DNA of 64,000 nt from Allacma fusca. Its lineage: Eukaryota > Arthropoda > Collembola > Symphypleona > Sminthuridae. The notes under the pieces are model-generated. The model did no database searches. It was not told where the DNA came from and worked only from the letters and a program-made list of their open reading frames with translations. The stretch is from the NCBI GenBank assembly GCA_947179485.1, contig OX359246.1, forward strand, positions 28,644,001-28,708,000, read 5' to 3'. How positions within the stretch are numbered: the first letter of the stretch is position 1; each line of letters begins with the position of its first letter. The position numbers and the translations under genes were made by a program. Of the stretch, positions 33,171 to 46,900 are shown piece by piece.

Positions 33171-35570
33171 ATGGCTCTTCCAGAGAAAAAGAGTCATGTG
33201 CAGAAGAAAAAGTGCTGCTTTTCCTGTCTCAAAGTGGGACACATGAGCAAAGACTGCAAAATGCAGGTTAGGTGTATCATTTGCGGTCAGAAGCACTACC
33301 CTGTGATGTGTACGGACTTGCCCCGCAAGAAAGAAGCAGCGAGTAACTCTGGAGGTGAAGTAGTAACTAAAGTGGCAGCTATGGCAAACATATCTAGTGC
33401 ACCTGAAGTTCTCCTGAAGACACTGATGGTCAAAATAAAGTTTGGGGGTAATGCAAGATTAGCACGAGTAGTTATCGATGATGGCTCTCACCGATCGTAC
33501 ATTTTAAAGGACGTTGCTGAAGGTATGAATTTAAATCAAATTGGAACCGAATCGATGATCCATGCCCTTTTTGGAGGGGTGAATTCTGACCCTGTCACAC
33601 ACATTCAGTACGAAGTGCCTGTTAGCAATTTGGATGGAACTTACTGCTGCCCTATGAAATTGTTGGACCAGTCAACTATATGTACAGCTATTCCCAAAGT
33701 GCCCAGAGGACCATGGTTCGGAGAGCTGAAGCAGCGAAAAATTTGGATTTCGGATGTTGGGACTGGTTGTAAGAGCGTGGATATTCTCATTGGAGCGGAT
33801 GCAATTGGGAAGATTATGACAGGCCAAGTACGACATTTGAAATGTGGTTTGATTGCCGTCAAAACCAAGCTGGGCTGGACACTTATGGGAGAAGTTCCGA
33901 AACGACCTCGTGAGGAAAGACCTTCTCTGGTAGTCACGCGTTTATTGAATTCTCCTTCATGTATAACAAGCCTCTGGCAGCTTGAGGCCATTGGCATCAC
34001 GGATCCCGCCGAAACAACGACTCGCGAAGAGCTGGAAAGGTCTGCTAAAGAGCACTTTCTGAGCACAGTCAGCGTCAACCAAGTAGGAAGCTATCAAGTA
34101 CATCTACCATGGGTTGATGGGCATCCGGAGCTGGGAACCAACCTTGCTATTGCCGAGAAGAGGTTGGTAGCAACCACAGCAAAGCTACGTGAAAACAATA
34201 GACTTGCTGAATATTGCAGAATATTTGAAGAATGGTTAAGTTTGGGGGTCATCGAAAGAGTACCAGAAGGGGAGTCAAAGTGTATGCACTACCTCCCGCA
34301 CCGCGCTGTAGTTAAGGAGGCAAGTACTACCACCAAAGTAAGGCCTGTTGTCGACGCCTCAGCCCATGAAAGGAACTCACCATCCCTGAATGATTGCTTG
34401 GAGAAGGGACCTAATTTGATTGAAGAGATTCTACCCCTGCTCATTCGTTTCCGGGAGAAAAGAATTGGAGTTGTGGCTGACATAGCCAAGGCCTTTCTTC
34501 AAATTTCTGTTGCTGAACAGGACCGAAATTTCCTCCGATTTCTCTGGTGGGAGGACGAAAATGCCAAGAAGATGGTTGCACTCCGTCACAGACGTGTTGT
34601 TTTTGGAGTGTCCAGTAGCCCCTTCCTTTTGGGAGCTGTTATTGATTTCCATCTGAATCGTGCTCCAGCGCATCTTGAAGCGACTGCGAGAATTCTCAGA
34701 AAGAGTTTTTATGTGGACAATTGTGTATCATGTGTAGATACTAAAGAGCAACTTGATTCCCTTATTAGCGAGTCTCAGGAATTATTCACTTTGGGCAAAT
34801 TTGACTTGCGTGGGTGGGAGTATACCGTGTTCTCTTCAACGAAGACTGAGGAAACGCCGGTCTTGGGATTGCTGTGGGACAGAAGCGAAGATACTTTGCG
34901 ATGTGACCTCAATAAGTTACGACACCTGCAAGCGCCAGTGACCAAGCGGAAGGTTTTGTCGATTGCGCAGCAAATATTCGACCCCGTTGGATTTCTCTGC
35001 CCCGTTACTCTGCAACCTAAAAAGTTACTCCAGCTCACTTGGGAGATGAAGGTTGGATGGGATACGGAACTGCCAACTGAAATTTCGGAGCCGTTTCTGA
35101 AATGGACCAGTGAGCTCCATATGCTATCAGTCGTTAGAATTCCCAGATGGATGACTGAACTATCCAGTAACATGATGTCATGGAGCCTACATACCTTCTC
35201 TGATGCAAGCAAAACTGCTTTTGCCGCTTGTGTCTTTCTCAGAGCTGAGACTAGTAGGGGAATTGTAACACAGTTGGTTGTTGCAAAATCACGAGTAGCC
35301 CCAATCCGAGTAGTGACCATTCCGAGACTAGAGCTCCTCTCATGTGTCGTTGGGGTTAGACTGGCAGCAGTAGTGAGGAAAAGCCTCAACCTCCAAAGTA
35401 TCCCAAGTCATCATTGGAGTGACTCTACAACGGCGTTGTGTTGGATACAACGGGATGACCAGTGGGCCACGTTTGTCGGGAACCGGGTAAAGGAGATAAG
35501 AGCCTCTACGAAATCCGGAGCAATGGAGGCACGTACCTGGAGTTTCAAACCCGGCAGATTTACCTTCTAG
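33171..35570 (+). pseudogene. BEL/Pao pol, first part: zinc knuckle, protease, reverse transcriptase, RNase H
   Basis: 799 codons in the gag frame. In order: CCHC knuckle CFSCLKVGHMSKDC (near 33210) and a second Cys cluster, an aspartic protease motif IDDGSHRSYI (near 33480), reverse transcriptase with VADIAKAF and the active-site box YVDNCV (near 34710; YVDN instead of YVDD also occurs in this family), and RNase H starting at FSDASKTAFA (near 35200). The frame ends at TAG 35568-35570 in the last part of RNase H. The sequence continues in another frame at once, with a short apparent gap around a CCCGG repeat, so a small deletion is likely. Confidence 0.88.
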
Positions 35571-35580
35571 GGGTTGTACA

Positions 35581-37329
35581 GTGAGGCAACTAATCGAGTC
35601 CCGTTGGTGGGAAGGTCCGTGTTGGTTACGGCTTCAGTCAAGTGATTGGCCAAGTTCTTCCGAAACTGTTACTGAGGAGGAAGTCAGCCGAGAACGTAAG
35701 AAGACAGTATCTTCTTTGCTTATTTCGTCGGCTGGATGGTCATCGTTGAGTAATTACTTGAAGGATATAAGCATATATACCAAGTTAGTTCGTCGTGTGG
35801 CTTGGTACTGCAGATTTTTTAACTGGTTACGTGATAAGACTCGCCTCGGGAAATTAACAGTCGAAGAATTGGAAGCTGGTGAGAGAAAGCTACTCAAAGC
35901 TGTACAAATTGACACTTTCAAACCAAACCCGATTACCTACACAAAAGGAGCAGCCATTGTACAAGATGAAGATGGGCTCTACCGAGTGAAGTCTAGGTTG
36001 CTTCTCAGTGACGAACCGAAAGACTTCAAACTACCCTTTCTACTGCCCGCGGGTCATCCAGTAACCGCAATGATCATTAAAGAGTGCCATATCAAAAACT
36101 CTCATGCTGGAGTCCAAGTGATGCTATCCACACTCAGGGAGAGATTTTGGATAATAAGGGCACGTAGAAGTATACGACAGGTTTTGCGAAGATGCGTACG
36201 ATGCAGACGTTATGAAGCTGAAAATTTGGTTTCAGCCCCAGCCCCCCTCCCAAAAGACAGAGTTCGAACGGCGAGTGTGTTCGAGGTAGTGGGCGTAGAT
36301 TTAGCTGGGCCTTTATATCTGAGAGGGAAAGAAAAGGCCTGGGTTGTGATTTTCACATGCGCTGTGTACAGAGCCGTACACTTTGAGTTGACGTCGTCCT
36401 TGTCCACGGAGCGGTTCATATTGTCGCTGCGAAGATTTATAGGAAGACGCGGTCGGCCATCCATCATCTATAGCGACAACGGGACAAATTTCGTTGGCAC
36501 CGAGAATCTGTTCCGGAATGTGGATTGGAATTTCATTGAGACGTACTCACTATCGAAGAGAATCCAATGGCGGTTTAATCCACCAACTGCAGCATGGTGG
36601 GGTGGATGGTGGGAGCGAGTCGTCAGGATGCTTAAAAATCATTTAAGGAGAGTTCTGGGCAAAGCGTCATTGGATTTTGAGGAGATGGTTACCATTCTGG
36701 CCGATGTAGAAGCTGTGATTAATTCGAGGCCCTTAACTTACGTTTCGGAGGATATGGAGGATCTTGTTCCGATTACTCCGGCAATGTTCCTGCAGGATGT
36801 TCGTCAGGAAGGCGTTCCGGATATGGATGCGGTAGATGCCTTATCCATCAATAGGCGCTGGCAGTACCGGCAAAAACTCCGGGAAGATTTACGGAAACGG
36901 TTCAGATCTGAGTATCTGAGTCAGTTGGTGCTGAGAGGACACACTCCGAAGTATTCCCGTGAAGTTAAGGTGGGAGAAATAGTTTTGATAGGGAGTGACA
37001 ACCAAAAACGTCTAGACTGGCCATTGGGTAAAATCCTGGAAGTCATCCCTGGTAAAGATGGTCATTCGAGAGTGGTCCGGGTCAAGACTGCGGTTGGTGA
37101 GTATTTACGTCCCATTCAGCGCATCTTCCCGCTAGAAATTTCGTCCTTAGAAGACGTCAATATTGAAGAGCAGACAGCATTCGTCCCAACGGTAGAAGTT
37201 GCTTCTAACTGTGAGAAGAGTGAAGTCATTGAGCCAGTGAAACTTCTTACAACCAAAAGTGGGAGAGTAATTAAAGCTCCTGTAAAATACATTGCTACTA
37301 ATGTTTCGTTGTTCACTCATGTGATTTAA
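35581..37329 (+). pseudogene. BEL/Pao pol, second part: integrase
   Basis: 582 codons in a frame shifted from the upstream pol part. An HHCC zinc region (HAGVQ... then CVRCRRY near 36195-36215) is followed by the DDE core: first Asp in VVGVDLAGPL (near 36290), second in IYSDNGTNF (near 36470), Glu in GGWWERVV (near 36605). The C-terminal part has a basic DNA-binding region up to the stop at 37327-37329, just before the purine tract. The domain itself is unbroken. Confidence 0.88.
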
Positions 37330-37394
37330 AATTAATTATGTACATTATTGGTTGTCAGTTATTTGTTATTTATTAAATAACTCAGGTGGGAGGA

Positions 37395-37854
37395 TGTTGC
37401 GAATTGTATGTACATAGGTAGGTTGACTCATTGTAAGTTGTATTTTCTTACTCTGGTGTCTGGCGCGGTTACTCCGTTTCACATAATCTACTCGGCTGAG
37501 GAATGCAGCCATTATGTAATCCTATTGTTCTTGTTAGTGCTAAGGAAATGAATGACCAGTGTGAATGAAATGGCGCGCCTCTCCTAGGTCCGCACTCCGA
37601 TTGTTACTCATCTGTACTTGTATATAATAATTAATGACATGTATGAGGAGATGTCCGATTCCGAATCTACTGGAAGTTTTGGAGAATTTTGTGTGGCAAC
37701 TTTGTGTTTACTGCTTGCAGTATTATTTGTATTTTGCACACTCAATAAATACTTAAAATCTAAACTACATATTTTCTCTATTATCAGCCATCAACAGTCT
37801 GCATCTGCTTTAGGGTAGCTATTTGAGTGAGTCCCAGCAGTTTTATTTATAACA
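37395..37854 (+). repeat. 3' LTR of the BEL/Pao element
   Basis: 460 bp, about seven substitutions from the 5' LTR, so integration is fairly recent. The 66-codon ORF is at 37618-37818. Confidence 0.93.
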
Positions 37855-37859
37855 CTTGA

Positions 37860-38804
37860 GTATGAACCAATGAAAATACAGAATGTGAACTAATACTTAA
37901 TTGCGGATCACATATTTCAATCTGTTATCGGTACTGATTCCGAACGGTGTGAGAAAAAATCGGTTCGGGATAAACCAATATCTGATCATTCGGTTTCGGG
38001 ATAGTATCGATTCCGGGACAAAACCAAATATATTTTTTTCCGTTTCTGGGTAATAATCCCTTGTCCAGGAAAACAACCTAAGGCGTATTTAAGTTTCAAC
38101 TCCAGAATTCGGAAATGTAGAGGTCTATAAACTATACTTTTGTACATTCGTTGTTACCTTAAATCTTGACAGGAGGAACAACAGACACTAAGCAACCCTC
38201 AGACAACTTCAGGACCTAGAGTACATTGATGTACTTATATGTAAATAATTATGTACGTTTAACGAAACATGTGATTTAAATACATGCGATCAGAAAATTT
38301 GAAAGTATTTTTATCAACTTTTCCTATTTCGTTTTGAAACTATGGCAGCCTTTAGAAACCTTAATACCAAGCACGAAGACCAGAAATCAAGGAAGACCGT
38401 CTTGGGGGGAGGGATGTTTAAGGAGATCTGAGGGGAGGCAAATCATTTTTAAGCTATCATTCTTCCGGAGTCTGAAGGAAGGGACCATCCAAATATCTAC
38501 AAATGCAATATATACATACGTATGCATAAAATATATAGATACATACATATATGTATATATCCCAGTCCCTGAGTCAAGCCCTTCTTTTATCTTTATTTGA
38601 GCAGCCCTCTAGACAGTTCAATATTTTACTACCCAATAGTATTATTATTATATTATTATAATAAAAATAAATACGTATGCCCTTCGTGGATGTATAATTT
38701 TCATCAACTAGCACGTTCCCCTCTATCTCACAAATATTAAATCAAATTGTGCCAACTCCCATTACGGGAACTCCCAAGGGGAAAATGTGGGTAAATATCA
38801 TATA
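37860..38804. other. Right flank of the BEL element and conserved spacer
   Basis: 37910-38050 has TTCGGGAT/CGGTTTCGG words, probably the other half of the MITE interrupted by the retrotransposon. 38620-38760 matches spacer 925-1055 upstream of copy A. No gene. Confidence 0.45.
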
Positions 38805-39030
38805 AGGGTGTACTCACATAAAACATGTTCCTTCCGTAACCGTAATTATTTTAGTTGGCATTACGGAAAGAACTAAACGGAAACAACATTCCAAAAGCTT
38901 ACGAACAGATATCTCGCATTCACACTCACGTAAGTAATTCCATACGGGCTGAACTTATGTGAGAGGTCTCTCCGTAACGGAGAAAAATTTTACGCGCACG
39001 GACAAAACATGCTTTATGTGAGTACACCCT
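38805..39030. mobile_element. 226-bp MITE with 30-bp inverted repeats
   Basis: Left end AGGGTGTACTCACATAAAAC and right end TTTATGTGAGTACACCCT are inverted repeats of about 30 bp with few mismatches. The interior has further palindromic TTCCGTAACGG words. No clear target duplication was found, so the superfamily is open. Confidence 0.75.
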
Positions 39031-39212
39031 AAGAAGGAAAGTTCATTACTAAATAACTGACTTTCCTGATGTTTTCAATATTTGCATGTAATACATTATA
39101 TATTTTTATATGTGTAGTAGTAACATATGCATTGCCATGAAAAAATTAAACACTACCCTTTGGCTCGGGCTCGGTTGATGACTGTAATCATTTTGTGTGC
39201 TGGAGTGGACAT

Positions 39213-40117
39213 TAGGGCTTCTACTGGGGACAATATTTTTGCCCCGGTGACAATTCGATCCCGTCCCGGAATCCCCGGGACAAAAAAAAATCGTCCCGAT
39301 TCAGTCCCGAAATTACATGGGGTCAATAATTTTGTCCCGAAACTGTCCCGATCCCAGTCCCGTCCCGAAAACCTCGGGACGTCCCGTCACGGTTATAATC
39401 CCAGTCTTATGATATGCTCCAAATTCCTTTATTTCTACAAGAATACCTCCAATAATAGAGAAATTTTACTTTAAAAAATATTTATATGTAGAATAACAAG
39501 TTTTAAACGGAACGATTCCCATAGATATTCATTTTTACAACAATATTATATTGTACAGGTATATTTTTCTGTCCTGATCTATTGTTCCGTCCCGTCCCGA
39601 AATCTTCGGGACAAAAATAATCGTCCCGACTCTGTCCCGAAATAACATGGGGACAAAACTTTTGTCCCGAAACTGTCCCGATCCCGGTCCCGTCCCGAAA
39701 ACCTGGGGACGTCCCGTCCCGAACAGAAGCCCTACACCATACGATCTAGTCTCAGTCACGGCCAGTCAGCGCTAACGTCGTTAATGAACGTCCCCGTCCC
39801 GTCCGTATCCCTGTCCTATCCCTATCCCTCTCTCCATCTCACGTGACAACCATTCCTGGTACCCACCATTGTTATATAATTACATATGTATGGTATACAG
39901 CACATGTAAATGAACGCGATAGTAAATGGTGAGAGTGATAGTTCCTGGATTAAATCGAAACGTCCGAAGTATTCGTCCCTATTATTAATGTATTTCACGG
40001 TCAACGTCTCGATCCCGTCTCAGTCCCTCTCCTCTCTTAATAGTTAGAACCGAGTCCGTCTCAAAGTCCCTATCCCGTCCCGATTTTTGCCGTCCGTCCT
40101 GAGAGACGGTATCCCCA
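39213..40117. mobile_element. GGGAC/GTCCC-rich insertion(s) in the spacer of copy F
   Basis: The uninterrupted paralogous site upstream of copy A (GTAGTGGACATGACGAAC near 1305) shows that everything from about 39213 to 40117 is inserted. The left part starts TAGGGCTTCTACTGGGGAC and a matching inverted end AGAAGCCCTA lies at about 39725-39734. A second run of GTCCC words reaches 40116. A 100-bp segment occurs twice (about 39297-39392 and 39624-39722). Probably two related hAT-type MITEs side by side; no clean target duplication. Confidence 0.65.
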
Positions 40118-40599
40118 GCGAACATCATTGGAGCCGAGTCTGCTTCAAGTCTCTATTTTTAGGGTTACTGTTCTCTCGGAAAAATCTCAATGTCCGAGAC
40201 ATACCGATCCAATCTGTATTACCTAAGTTGAAACAAACAGTAGAGCAAAACTAAACTCGCTCCTACACTGGAATAATTTTGAACATGCACAAATGCTCAG
40301 CTTTTATCTACAGATAGGCAGGGGTCGGCTTTTAGAATATCTCCCGTAGAAAATCTATGCATATAATATGTAAGCATACCTTGTTTGTGTACCTGTGTTT
40401 CATATTTCACCATGAAAATATTTCTTATGAAATTTTCAGTCCATCCTAACAAATCTAAAATAATATACTAAATTTTCGAAAATTGTTTGGACGGAAGCTC
40501 GTGCTTTATTTCAGAATTTGAAATCAGCTTGCATGCTTATTGTGTTCGAAGCAAAACCTATTCGCAATTTAAAAAAGAAGGAAATAAAAATTTACCTGC

Positions 40600-40980
40600 A
40601 AAAATTTTTTTAAGTTACACTCTTAAGTGTGCTAGAGGTGGTCTGTCGTTTTGAACCACTCTGGTTGTGTCCTTGAGCTCATGATTCATGTTATTTATTT
40701 ATTTATTCAGCTTCAGATCTTGGGCAAGCCGAATGCGGTTGAGGCAGTCTCTAATAAAATAGTAAATAATAAAACAGCTCTGCTCACCCGAGTACTCCCG
40801 ACATCCGAACTCTTTTTTATCCCTCGCATCTTCGCATCCTCATCTCACATTCGAGCTTTCTTCTCCTGTTGTAATGAAGCAGTTCGGTGTGTGTGTGTGA
40901 GGAAAGTGAGAGGAAAGTGAAAGGGGCGAGACTGCAAATAAAACATTTCTGCTGGATAATCTCTTGGTAAACTAAATGTG
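40600..40980 (+). promoter_or_regulatory. Conserved 5' flank of copy F
   Basis: Blocks ACTCTTAAGTGTGCTAGAGG, GGGCAAGCCGAATGCGGTTG, CCGAGTACTCCCGACATCCG, TTTTTTATCCCTCGC, GTGAGAGGAAAGTGAAAGGG, AAATAAAACATTTCTGCTGG. A GTGTGTGTG run is inserted before GAGGAAAG. Confidence 0.55.
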
Positions 40981-43900
40981 ATGGAGGAACGGAAGATTTG
41001 TTGCTGTGGATCCAGGGGGTGGACATTAGTAATTGGATGGATTTTTCAAATTGTAAGATTTAAGTACAGTAATAATAATTATAGATATTAGATTAATCCG
41101 AGCAGGGAGCCATAAAATACCGTAAATGAGTGGATTTGTAAAAGTCGACCTAATCCAGAGATTTAAATAACGGGCGGGGACAGGCGGTTGATATTTATGA
41201 ATAAACTAGCTCTGCACAGCCAGCGTTGCTGGCTGCTGAAAAAGCTGTCAGCAAAAATGGAAATAAAATCACGAAATAATTGTATGTACGTCGTTATAAG
41301 TTAATGTGTTAATGAGTCACACTCGGCGTCACAAAAAAGATGAGAATTCTGTGGCGGGTATATTGTATGTATGTACATCTAACATATTACAGAACTTCTT
41401 TGAACACACAGTTACTTGTGTATGTACCTTCGTCTTTGCCCATAATTTCTCCTTGTTCGTGAGTGTCGTTTACAACGACCTTGATATTATCCTTAGACTT
41501 ACCTCTCGAAAAAGCAACATAAAGCTGACCATGCGTAAAAACAGGCTTTGGTAAATAAATGCCAACTTTATCAAAACTTTGACCTTGAGATTTATTAATT
41601 GTCATTGCAAAGCTCACTCTAATAGGGAACTGTCTTCTCTTTAAAATAAATGGGTAGTCACCATCGCTAGAGGTAAGGGTAATACGGGGAATAAATAGAG
41701 CTTCACCAGCAGCTCTACCAGTTAAAACTGTCGCAAATATTACATTTGGTTGCAGTTTAGTAATAATAAGTCGGGTTCCATTACACAATCCTCGCTTTGT
41801 ATTAAGGTTTCGTAAAAGCATTACGATAGCACCGACTTTGAGATTCATAATATGATTTGGCATTCCAGTCGGCGTTATTGTATTTAGATATTCAACCGGA
41901 TAATAGCTGTTGTCATCACCGGTTGCGCAGTCTATAGTATCGGCATTTTTGTAAACTTTTTCTTCTCCTGGAAGTAACTGAAGTACGTCACTATTTATTT
42001 TAAACGAATCGTCGTTGAGCGGGCATAAAATAGCCCTGTTTGCGTAATCTTGTACAGTGGCTTCAGTAATGCCGCCAAAAATTTCATTAATTACGCCGTT
42101 CGAGCTTATGAAATGACTCGGTATCTCTACAGTATCGCTTCGACTATCAACAGTCATATTCAAATCACCATTACCAAGTTTCAAAACCCACTTAGCAAAT
42201 TCTTCATCATTTCTTGCTCTCATGTTAACCGCAAGCTTAAATGTTTTGAAACATCTCCAAACTGCACTGCTTTTTAAGTTTGTTTGTATTGTCGAAACTC
42301 TGTTACCACGCTTAACTACATTCAGGATTTGTCTAAAATCTCGGTTTAAAAAAACGGTTTAGTATTTTTCATGATTTCCTGAAGAAGTTTATCAACAACA
42401 TCAAGACTATACTTACTAACCATTGTACACTCATCCCAAATAATAACTTGGGATTTGCGAATTCTGTCGGCCTCTGCTGAATTTGTGCGCAAATTTGATG
42501 TACTTTCGAAGTTAGCATTTAGAGGAATGCCAAACTGAGAATGACATGTTCTTCCACCCTTCAAAAGAGTAGCTGCAATTCCTGTTGAGGCAACAGCAAT
42601 GGCTATACCTTGATGGCCATCAAATAAATTACCTCGAACGAAATTCATTATTATTTCGTAAACAAATGTTTTTCCACTACCACCAGGTCCATTTAAATGA
42701 ATACAGTTATCTTCAATACTTCCTCTGCGAATTTTTTCCAGCACAGTATCTACGACTAACTTTTGATCTTCATTAAGTTTATTATAGTTACTTTGATATG
42801 AGCTATTTTCCTCTTCAATTTGAAAAACTTCATACATGGAAGAAGTCATGTATGCTTGAAAATCCGGAAGATTGTAATCCTTTAAGGATTTTCCATGTAA
42901 CATTAATATAATCTGTATATCTTGCAGTGCTAATTGCTCAGAGACGGTTTCATTGCTACTTCTTTTAAAATCTTCAAGAAGGTGCTCTTTGAAGTGATTA
43001 TACATTTCTAATGTATTTGCTGGTGGTCCAAAAATGCAAACAATTGCAAAAAGTTGCCTCAGTTGCCTAGACATTTGATATGCTAACGCTTCATTCATGC
43101 AATGATACCATTGCTCATCGCTTTCCATCAGATTAAGCTTTACGCACGCCTCTTTAAAACTTGTGTATGTAACTCCGTCAATGGTTCGTAAATCTTCAAA
43201 TGATTTAGCTCCTCTTCGATGTAAAAGTAATAGCTTCAGAGCATATCGCTCCGGGCTTGATGGCGATACATTGTACATTCTACCAATAACTTTGCTGTCA
43301 AACCCATTAACTCGTCGTTTCCAACGGCCGTTTTGCCAAGTATAATGATTAGGAATTTCAGAGTACAACAGAGTTCGAGCTAATTCATCCCTTTCGTCCG
43401 CGTTTATTTTAAAGTAGGATATGAGATTAGAATCACGCATATTTTCCAACGCTTGTTCTTCATCACCGGCTTGATACACTAAAGTTTGCTGGTTGGGCTC
43501 ATGAACATTTAAGCGTACAACAGTATGGGATTTGTCACCCATCCAAAATCCATATATACGCCACATAGCTTCCGGAGCGCTAACGTATCTGGCATTTATA
43601 TGCTGATCAATTTCATCAACTCTAAATGGACCTTCATTAACAACAATTTCAGCACAATCATGCCCTTTATATATATATTTATAAATGTATTTGACAGCTT
43701 TGACTGAAGAACAAACTTCAACGTTTATATGACAATTAAATTTTAGTAGCAGAAAGGGATTGTAAGGAACAACATGCTGATTTGTAAATTCATTATTGCC
43801 TTTTTTAATTTTTAACCCGTCATTCGAACGTCGATATAACGGAAATCCGTCAACGGAAGTATCTGTATGTTCCTGAAAATCTTTTGGAAATTGTTTTTTG

Positions 43901-46900
43901 CATTTTCCATTTACTTGACATGATGCATTACATGGACCGTGTAACATTTGTTGCTTTACAATTTCGTAAAGCCGTTGTTCAGTAGCAGGATCTGGTATCC
44001 GTGCAGAAACAATATTATCAACAACATTGGGATCTTTGAGATCTAAGTCTCCGCCAATCCAAAGTAGATGTGCATGAGGTAGTCCTCTTTTCTGAAACTC
44101 AATAGTATAACAGTAAGCTTTACTTTTCCCAAAAATATGTGACTTATGAATGTCATCAATAATTTCTTTAAGCTTTAGCCTGAAAACTCGAGCAACTAAA
44201 TCTGGACGATCCTGTGCGTTTTGCCCGGGTAATAAGTTGTTTTTTATTTCGGGCCAATGCGGGTTGCAAGTGATTGTGATGAACAAATCAGGTTTTCCAA
44301 AAACTCGTACAATAGCCATTGCATCTTGATATCTTTGCTGCATATTTCTCGGGCTTCCAATATAAGTAGCGGGAAGAATAATTATTCGTCCTACTTCTCG
44401 GCCAGCTTCATTTGCCCGTTGTTGAACATATTCGTGCAACGCGGAATATTTTTCGGCCTTCAACTTTCTTTGGTGTGTACGGATATAGTACACCCTGTTA
44501 GCTTCCATTCTTGTATACCAGTCAACCATTAGTTGGTGTGTTCTCCCACCCTTAAGAATGAAGTTGCTTTTATTCTTTCGAACTTGAAGGTGGTAACTAA
44601 AATAATCCATCTCGGTTATTCTCTTTCCATCCGTTGTTTTCAAATCTTTATGCCATCCGCTTTTACCCTTGGGGAAAAAAACAGGATATGTAAGTGCATC
44701 AAGATGTGGCGCTAAAATGCTAATATTTTGTGTTTTCCGTTCGTGCCTCAGATAAACACGAATATCGCGATCATGTGGAGCACACCCGTCGTCGTCAGTA
44801 AACACCATAGCAATTTCATTTGCCCTGGCAATATTATATCGCCTGGGATCCGAATTATTATTTATTGATATTTTCATTCTCAGATTTTTTGTGTCAATGC
44901 CTTTTTCGATCATTTCATCCTCAACTTCCTTCAACATTCTGTAGCTTTGTACCAACTCGTTATTCTGTATCATGTAATCATGAAGAAATCGCAATATTTC
45001 TGGATTACAATTCTCGTTTGCAGGGTTTTGCATTCGTATATCAGATGCTTGTTCACTATCAAAAACATACAGTTGCGCATAGCTGGGACTATCTTTATCA
45101 CTCGGATGAAGGGGGCCACTCCGGTGGTACAACTGACCGTGTAATCTACATACAAATGGCCCAGAAGCAACATTATCAATTTTTCCGCCGCATGATGCCA
45201 TTGCAATTGAGCTATTATATGAACGTATGTTGTTTAGGAATTGCTTATTACCGAATAGCTCCTGAAACTCTTGCGGCAAATCTTCGAATGGTTTCAGACA
45301 TTCCATTTTACCTGCGCTACAACAGTTTGAAAAACTATGCACTTTATTTGCTCCTGAACCTCTGCTAGTTCCTTCAACAGCGAAATGCAAAGCCTCACAA
45401 AAATTACATTCAGAGTCCATTGCTCCAATAAAATGTTGAACGATATTTTCGTTTTGTGAATTCATGATTAAAGCAGAGAACTCTGTTGTTCTTGCTCTTC
45501 TCGTGATACACCCTTGTCGGTATTCACGTTGAACTTCATTGGCCATCTCGCGACGGCCCTGTCGATATCGATTTTGATTATCATTCACATTATCCCTATT
45601 TTCAGCCCTTCTCTGCCGTTGGCGTTCATTAATACTGTCTCTGTGAGCAACAGCATAGTTACGTAAGTAGTCTACTTTATGAGCTTGTGCTTCGCTTCGT
45701 GCAGGAAATGATGTTGATGGTCCGGGAACTACCTCTGGAAGTTCCGGAATAATGCAGGCCAGATTTTGTTTGATCCTCATTAATAGGCTATTAATAGGCA
45801 GTTGCTTCTGAATTTTTGAATTGTTTTTACAAATTCCCCTCTTTACAGATCACAGATCTTACAATCTAAGAGTTAACCGTCGTACCTAAAGACAGATAAT
45901 TGTCTTTCAAATGTCTAATAGACAAATAAGAGAAATTAAAATATTGGTTGTGTTGTCTTAAAAACGACAGTATTGGGTCCTGTAAAAAAGACTCGTTGGT
46001 ATGCCTTGAATAAGACAGACTAATGTCTTGGAAAAGACAGATTGTTGTGTCCTATTAAAAAGACTGGTTGGTATGTCTTGAATAAGACAGATTGATGTCT
46101 TGGAAAAGACAGATTGATATTTTGAGAAAGACAGATTGATGTCTTGAGAAAGACAGATTGATGTCTTGAGAAAGACAGATTGATGTCTTGAGAAAGACAG
46201 ATTGATGTCTTGAGAAAGACAGATTGATGTCTTGAGAAAGACAGATTGATGTCTTGAGAAAGACAGATTGATGTCTTGAGAAAGACAGATTGATGTCTTG
46301 AGAAAGACAGATTGATGTCTTGAGAAAGACAGATTGATGTCTTGAGAAAGACAGATTGATGTCTTGAGAAAGACAGTTATTGTAGATAGAGATGGTAGCC
46401 TAAATCCTACGTCAGTGCGTGTCCACATATGAAGGAAGAATGACCGCGTGCAGAATGAGTGTGGAGTTTATTTTTACCATGAGTGAGTGGTGCATGTGCA
46501 GTCATAATTTCATCCGCAATTCCGCAACATACTACTGGATGTCGCGGGCTACAGCTATTAAGAGTAGATGATATATGCTCATATCCTGAATGAATGCATG
46601 ATTTTATTCTACCCACTACATCAGTGAGCTTTCCAATAGCAAATAATTTCACCCAATAACCTATATTGTACATTATTCCCACTCTGGCAGGGAGCTGGCC
46701 AAAACTATAGTGTTGATGAAATTGAATGAATTTTAAAGTATTCCCACTTTGGCAGGGAGCTGGCCAAAACTATAGTGTTGATGAAATTGAATGAATTTTA
46801 AAGTATTCCCACTTTGGCAGGGAGCTGGCCAAAACTATAGTGTTGATGAAATTGAATGAATTTTAAAGTATTCCCACTTTGGCAGGGAGCTAGCCAATAG

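Larger units (their letters stand above)
31559..37854 (+). mobile_element. BEL/Pao LTR retrotransposon, 6.3 kb, with two LTRs
   Basis: Two 460-bp LTRs (31559-32018 and 37395-37854), both starting TGTTGCGAATTG and ending TTATAACA, differ at about seven positions by my reading. The element is flanked by a 5-bp duplication CTTGA (31554-31558 and 37855-37859). A primer-binding-like TGGCGACCGTGAC follows the left LTR and a purine tract GGTGGGAGGA precedes the right one. Gene order gag, protease, reverse transcriptase, RNase H, integrase is the BEL/Pao order. The copy is defective: one stop at the gag/pol border and one frame break between RNase H and integrase. Confidence 0.95.

Noticed and set aside
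34775..35389. 204-codon minus-strand ORF in the BEL element
   Set aside because: Antisense shadow of the reverse transcriptase/RNase H frame.
30975..38050. A delimited MITE interrupted by the BEL element
   Set aside because: Similar words flank the retrotransposon on both sides, but I could not find matching ends or a target duplication, so no boundaries are claimed.
44820..45368. 182-codon plus-strand ORF opposite Rep-helicase
   Set aside because: Antisense shadow of the Helitron protein; no independent features.
45958..46428. 156-codon minus-strand ORF with SFSRHQSVFLKTS repeats
   Set aside because: It is the translation of the 22-bp array; no unrelated sequence in it is protein-like.
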